Below the pieces are notes generated by a model. That model made no database searches, had not been told where the DNA came from, and saw only the letters and a list, made by a program, of their open reading frames with translations. The translations under genes were made by a program, and so were the position numbers. A stretch of DNA of 64,000 nucleotides from Strongyloides papillosus (taxonomy: Eukaryota > Nematoda > Chromadorea > Rhabditida > Strongyloididae): the NCBI GenBank assembly GCA_005656395.1, contig SRSI01000004.1:1426001-1490000 (forward strand). Reading direction: 5' to 3'. Below, in pieces: positions 60,595 through 64,000 of the stretch (its first letter is position 1; every line of letters begins with the position of its first letter).

Positions 60595-63187
60595 ATTATG
60601 AAAATGATATACAATTGTATTTCATTCCTGCTTTTATACTTTTAATTTATGAAAAGTTTAATAATAAATATTAAGGTGATCCTTTATTTGAAATTACATC
60701 TATCAATCTTGTGTCATATTAACTGAAAGATTATGCCCTTACCTCATCTTTCACCTGTTTAATAAGTTTTATCTTATGAAATGAATATTGAGATATGATA
60801 ATATTATAAACAAGAATAAAATTTTCGTAATTCTAAAATAATGCCGTTCAATTAGTGAATAAAAATAAATATATCTTTGATTATTGCAATAGTTCTTGTC
60901 ATAATATAAATCACTTTCAGTAAAATGTTTCACCATTAAAATGCTTATAAAATTTACCATGCTATTATACAACTGAGTTTTTGTGTTTAAAGTGACTTAA
61001 AAGATATTATGTAGTAATTAATTACCATAGATTGCCAAATTTTAAAATTTATCATTTTAATGAGTAAAATTTTATAGTAGCTATTAAATTTAATTTTAAA
61101 CTTATATTTATAAGTTTTATTTTCTTAGAATCACGATAGATTATATTACTTTATAACATTGAAAATATTCCTTCAAAAATATTATATTATAATAGAATTA
61201 TAATTAATTTAAAATAAAACTTATTCATTTTGAAATAAAAAAATATGTATATTTGATAAAACAATGAAACTTAATAAAATATAAATTAATAAGTGAAAAA
61301 TATTTTCCAAGATGTAATCATTTAATCTTTAAATTAATTAAGATAACAAGAAACATTTCCTTACAAAACATTATTAAACACAATAAAAGTACTAAAAATT
61401 AAAAATTTAAGTAAACTTAATAAATAATATTGATAATTCCCACTTATAATTCAATTTAAAATTCTTGTTTTGAAATTTACTAATTCATTTTTTCCATCAT
61501 TATGAAAATGAACAGTGATAAATGAAATGACAAAAAATAATTCACCTTGATTTGAATTATCATAAATACTTATAATGTTCGAGCAAAAATAGGTTGTTTT
61601 TCTCTTATTCATTTATTTTCTTAAATTTTATATCCATTAAAAATTTGAAAAGTTTGTGCCTTTTATTCAGGAACAGTTAGATGTAAACAATGAATATACA
61701 CAAATTATTTTCCACATTAATTTATTTAAATGACAATATAAAGAATCTTTATCTATGAAAAATTAATAAAATATCAAGGTTAAAAATGGATTTCATGTGA
61801 ATAATTATATGTAATTAGATACAGTAAGCTGTTAAAATTTCTGGAAACAATTTGTATTTAAATTTTATGTAGATTGTTGACTTCATAAGCATATAATCTA
61901 CAATTAAAGATGTTGATATTTTATAGAAATATTTATTTTATTGTAAAAAAAACCTTTTTTAAATGATATCATGTTTATGCTATTATTTTTCTTAGTATAT
62001 TATCGCTTATTATTATAATTACCTCCTAAATAATGTGTTATAATGAAAAATTATAAGTAAGTTCTTGTAATATTATCTATAATTAATATTATATAATTGG
62101 AAAATGTATTTTTTTCCAAATTAGATCGAGGAAAAAGTTTATTAATTACTAGGATAAAAGAATCAAATAAAGCATTATAGGGCTTATTTTTGAGAGGTGA
62201 TGCTTCGATATCTTTGAATATCATTTATATAACAACTAATTTAATGTAATGTTCTATTTTCGTCTTTTTAATATTTAAAATTAAACTTAACTACAAAATA
62301 AAATTTGTAGGTATTATTAATTATTGCCATTATAGTAATAAGAGCTTTATAAAAAATTATTATATATATGGTGGGTGCAAAGTTTTTAGCTATACTCAAA
62401 AATTAATGATATTATTTCATTATAAATATTTTTAATAATTTTACAATTATTATTTAGCCAAAACCTATGAAACTGTGTTTACAATAAAAATCATGGGAAT
62501 AAATAATCATCAAATTGACTTTAAAATTACTCAAATATACATTCACTTTACGTTATAAAATAAAACTTAATTAGCTCCTTGAAACTTTATATATTTTTTA
62601 AGGTATTGAAATACAGTAATAAGGTAGAATTTTTAAAGCATATCTTTAATTAGTCATATTTTATAAAATTAATGTTAACTTCCATTCTATTAAATTGTTT
62701 ACTAAAATCTTAAGCAGAAAAAATGTCTTCTATTAATTTAATAAAAAAATTTTTTATAAATATTTATATTTTCACTTGATGATTATTATTAAATATGATT
62801 TATATACCATATAATTTCTCCAAGCGTTGCCTATAGGATGGACATAAAATCATTAAATAATTTGAAGAATAAAAAAGAGTTATTCAAATTCAAAGTTAGT
62901 CAAAACTTTTTGGCCATTCTGTATATATGTAAAATCTATTCTAAAAATAATTATTCTTTAAATTATCTTTATTTAAAATACTTCATTATTTTCCATTTGA
63001 TTTTTGTAATTGTAACAATAGATAAAAGGTATATATTAAAAATTTCATTGAAAAATTTTTTTTATGGATAGTTAAAATATTTTATTCTTGTAAATTTTTT
63101 AAATTATTTTCCTGCATATTGTATTTATATTATATAAATAATACGTTGATTTGGGTGTTAACAAAAAATAAGTAGTTTTTTTTAGTC
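60595..63187. other. Intergenic region, no gene seen
   Basis: This 2.6 kb stretch is AT-rich. It holds a possible isolated mariner-like end near 62369-62390 and open frames (60769-60972, 62838-63071) of random-looking composition. A TTTTTAG at 63179-63185 precedes the GPCR start by 2 bp. Confidence 0.5.
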
Positions 63188-64000
63188 ATGAATCATATTA
63201 CTAATACTACCATATCCAGTATTCAACTCAATACAACAAACGATATTTACCTGGTTGGTGATATCTCAGAATTCATGAAACATTCTACTTCTGAGATTGT
63301 TGAAATGATCTGTCAACTTCTAATATTTATAATTGGAACTCCTCTAAATATTCATGCTTTCATTCACTACAATAGGTTTTTTTCTTTCCTTAAAATTCAT
63401 TTTTTTATAATATTTATCGTAGGAAAAAGAGAAATGGTTATGCTGAATCAAGGTTAATTAAACTATCAAAACAACTTATTATAACTCATTTAATGGTTCT
63501 TCCTATGTGTTTATGGAGAACATATTGGTTTTATAATATTGTATGGAATCTTGGTAATGTATTATGTAAAATACATTCATTTGCCTATGTACTGCCGTTT
63601 CATTTGTGGTCAAATATTGTTGCTGCCATTGCTATCGATATGTTATGTTGTATTCGTTCTCCTTTATCGTCATACAGAAATGGTGAAAAACGTGTAAGTT
63701 ATTTAATTTGGGGATCATGGATTTCAGCAATTGTATGTGCATCACCAATGCTTCTTTTTCGTGAGACAGTTTTAGTTTTTGAAAATTATGATTTTTACCA
63801 ATGTTCAATATCAACAAATTATTATAATATTCAAAATGTGTAAGTAAATTGTAGTATATTTTAAAAAGCTTTTATCTTTTATAGGTGGAATGCTTTTCAT
63901 GTTATTACTGTTTTTTATATTCCACTTATTGTTGTAATTTTGTGCTACATTTTAATTGGTCTTTCACTAAGACGACAAATGAGAAAGCGCAAATGTTTAC
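63188..64000 (+). CDS. Rhodopsin-class GPCR, GnRH/vasopressin-receptor-like (partial, runs off the window)
   Basis: Exons are 63188-63375, 63423-63839 and 63885 to beyond 64000, with introns of 47 and 45 bp and matching phases. The N-terminus has several N-glycosylation sites (NTT, NTT) and no signal peptide. Five membrane segments are visible: MICQLLIFIIGTPLNIHAFI, a second from about residue 75, LCKIHSFAYVLPFHLWSNIVAAIAI with the conserved Cys of helix 3, VSYLIWGSWISAIVCASPMLLF, and AFHVITVFYIPLIVVILCYILIG followed by basic loop 3 (LRRQMRKRK). The helix 3 and TM5 blocks recall the GnRH/adipokinetic/vasopressin receptor group that is expanded in nematodes. Unusually the DRY motif is IDMLCCI and the TM2 Asp position appears to be His. 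A TTTTTAG acceptor 2 bp before the ATG suggests trans-splicing. Confidence 0.82.

Noticed and set aside
1..64000. tRNA, rRNA, CRISPR array, bacterial operon or horizontally transferred block
   Set aside because: No GGTTCGAATC-type tRNA arm, rRNA core or spaced direct repeats were seen, and all recognised genes have spliced eukaryotic structure or nematode affinity.

Overview
This is a nuclear genome segment from a nematode, most likely a Strongyloides-type parasite (clade IV, family Strongyloididae). The evidence is very AT-rich DNA (about four-fifths A+T by eye), tiny introns of mostly 35-60 bp with GT..TTTTAG borders, several start codons a few bases downstream of an AG acceptor (spliced-leader style), and gene families that match nematodes: a CLR-1-like receptor phosphatase, tandem LPR lipocalins, an IL-17-like cytokine and a probable SXP/RAL-2 secreted protein. 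All gene models below were built by hand, joining exons by reading frame and splice phase; none was checked against transcripts or databases.

Layout. 1-5.3 kb is an AT-rich desert, then a small two-exon basic orphan (5364-5926, +). 6.5-11.6 kb (-) is a four-exon receptor tyrosine phosphatase with Cys-rich, Ig and fibronectin III ectodomain parts and two phosphatase domains. After a 5.4 kb gap come a divergent Rab-like GTPase (17.1-17.8 kb, +), a choline dehydrogenase (18.6-20.5 kb, +) and, convergent with it, an armadillo-repeat protein resembling Inscuteable (20.5-23.0 kb, -). Two small secretory-pathway genes follow on the minus strand: a four-EF-hand protein (24.2-25.0 kb) and an IL-17-type cytokine (26.7-27.8 kb). 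30.9-34.4 kb (-) is an MLCK/twitchin-class kinase with a long Lys/Ser-rich tail.

37.4-44.4 kb (+) is a tandem cluster of three lipocalin (LPR-type) genes. It is followed by a decayed mariner transposon (44784-45934) with near-perfect terminal inverted repeats and TA target duplications. 47.4-50.2 kb (-) is transportin (karyopherin beta-2), divergent from an MFS/SLC2-like sugar transporter (51.6-53.1 kb, +). 53.7-54.2 kb (-) is a small secreted SXP/RAL-2-like protein. After a 4.5 kb gap comes a secreted five-FN3-domain protein (58.7-60.6 kb, -), and the window ends inside a rhodopsin-class GPCR (63.2 kb onward, +).

The genes do not form one pathway. Several act at the cell surface or outside the cell: receptor phosphatase, IL-17-like ligand, apical-matrix lipocalins, FN3 protein, SXP-like protein and GPCR. 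The points most worth a second look are catalytic-motif departures (Rab Gln to Met, receptor phosphatase WPD to WDD and a D1 insertion with YxN motifs, GPCR lacking the DRY arginine), the cytokine homologue and the mariner relic. No tRNA, rRNA or CRISPR array was seen.
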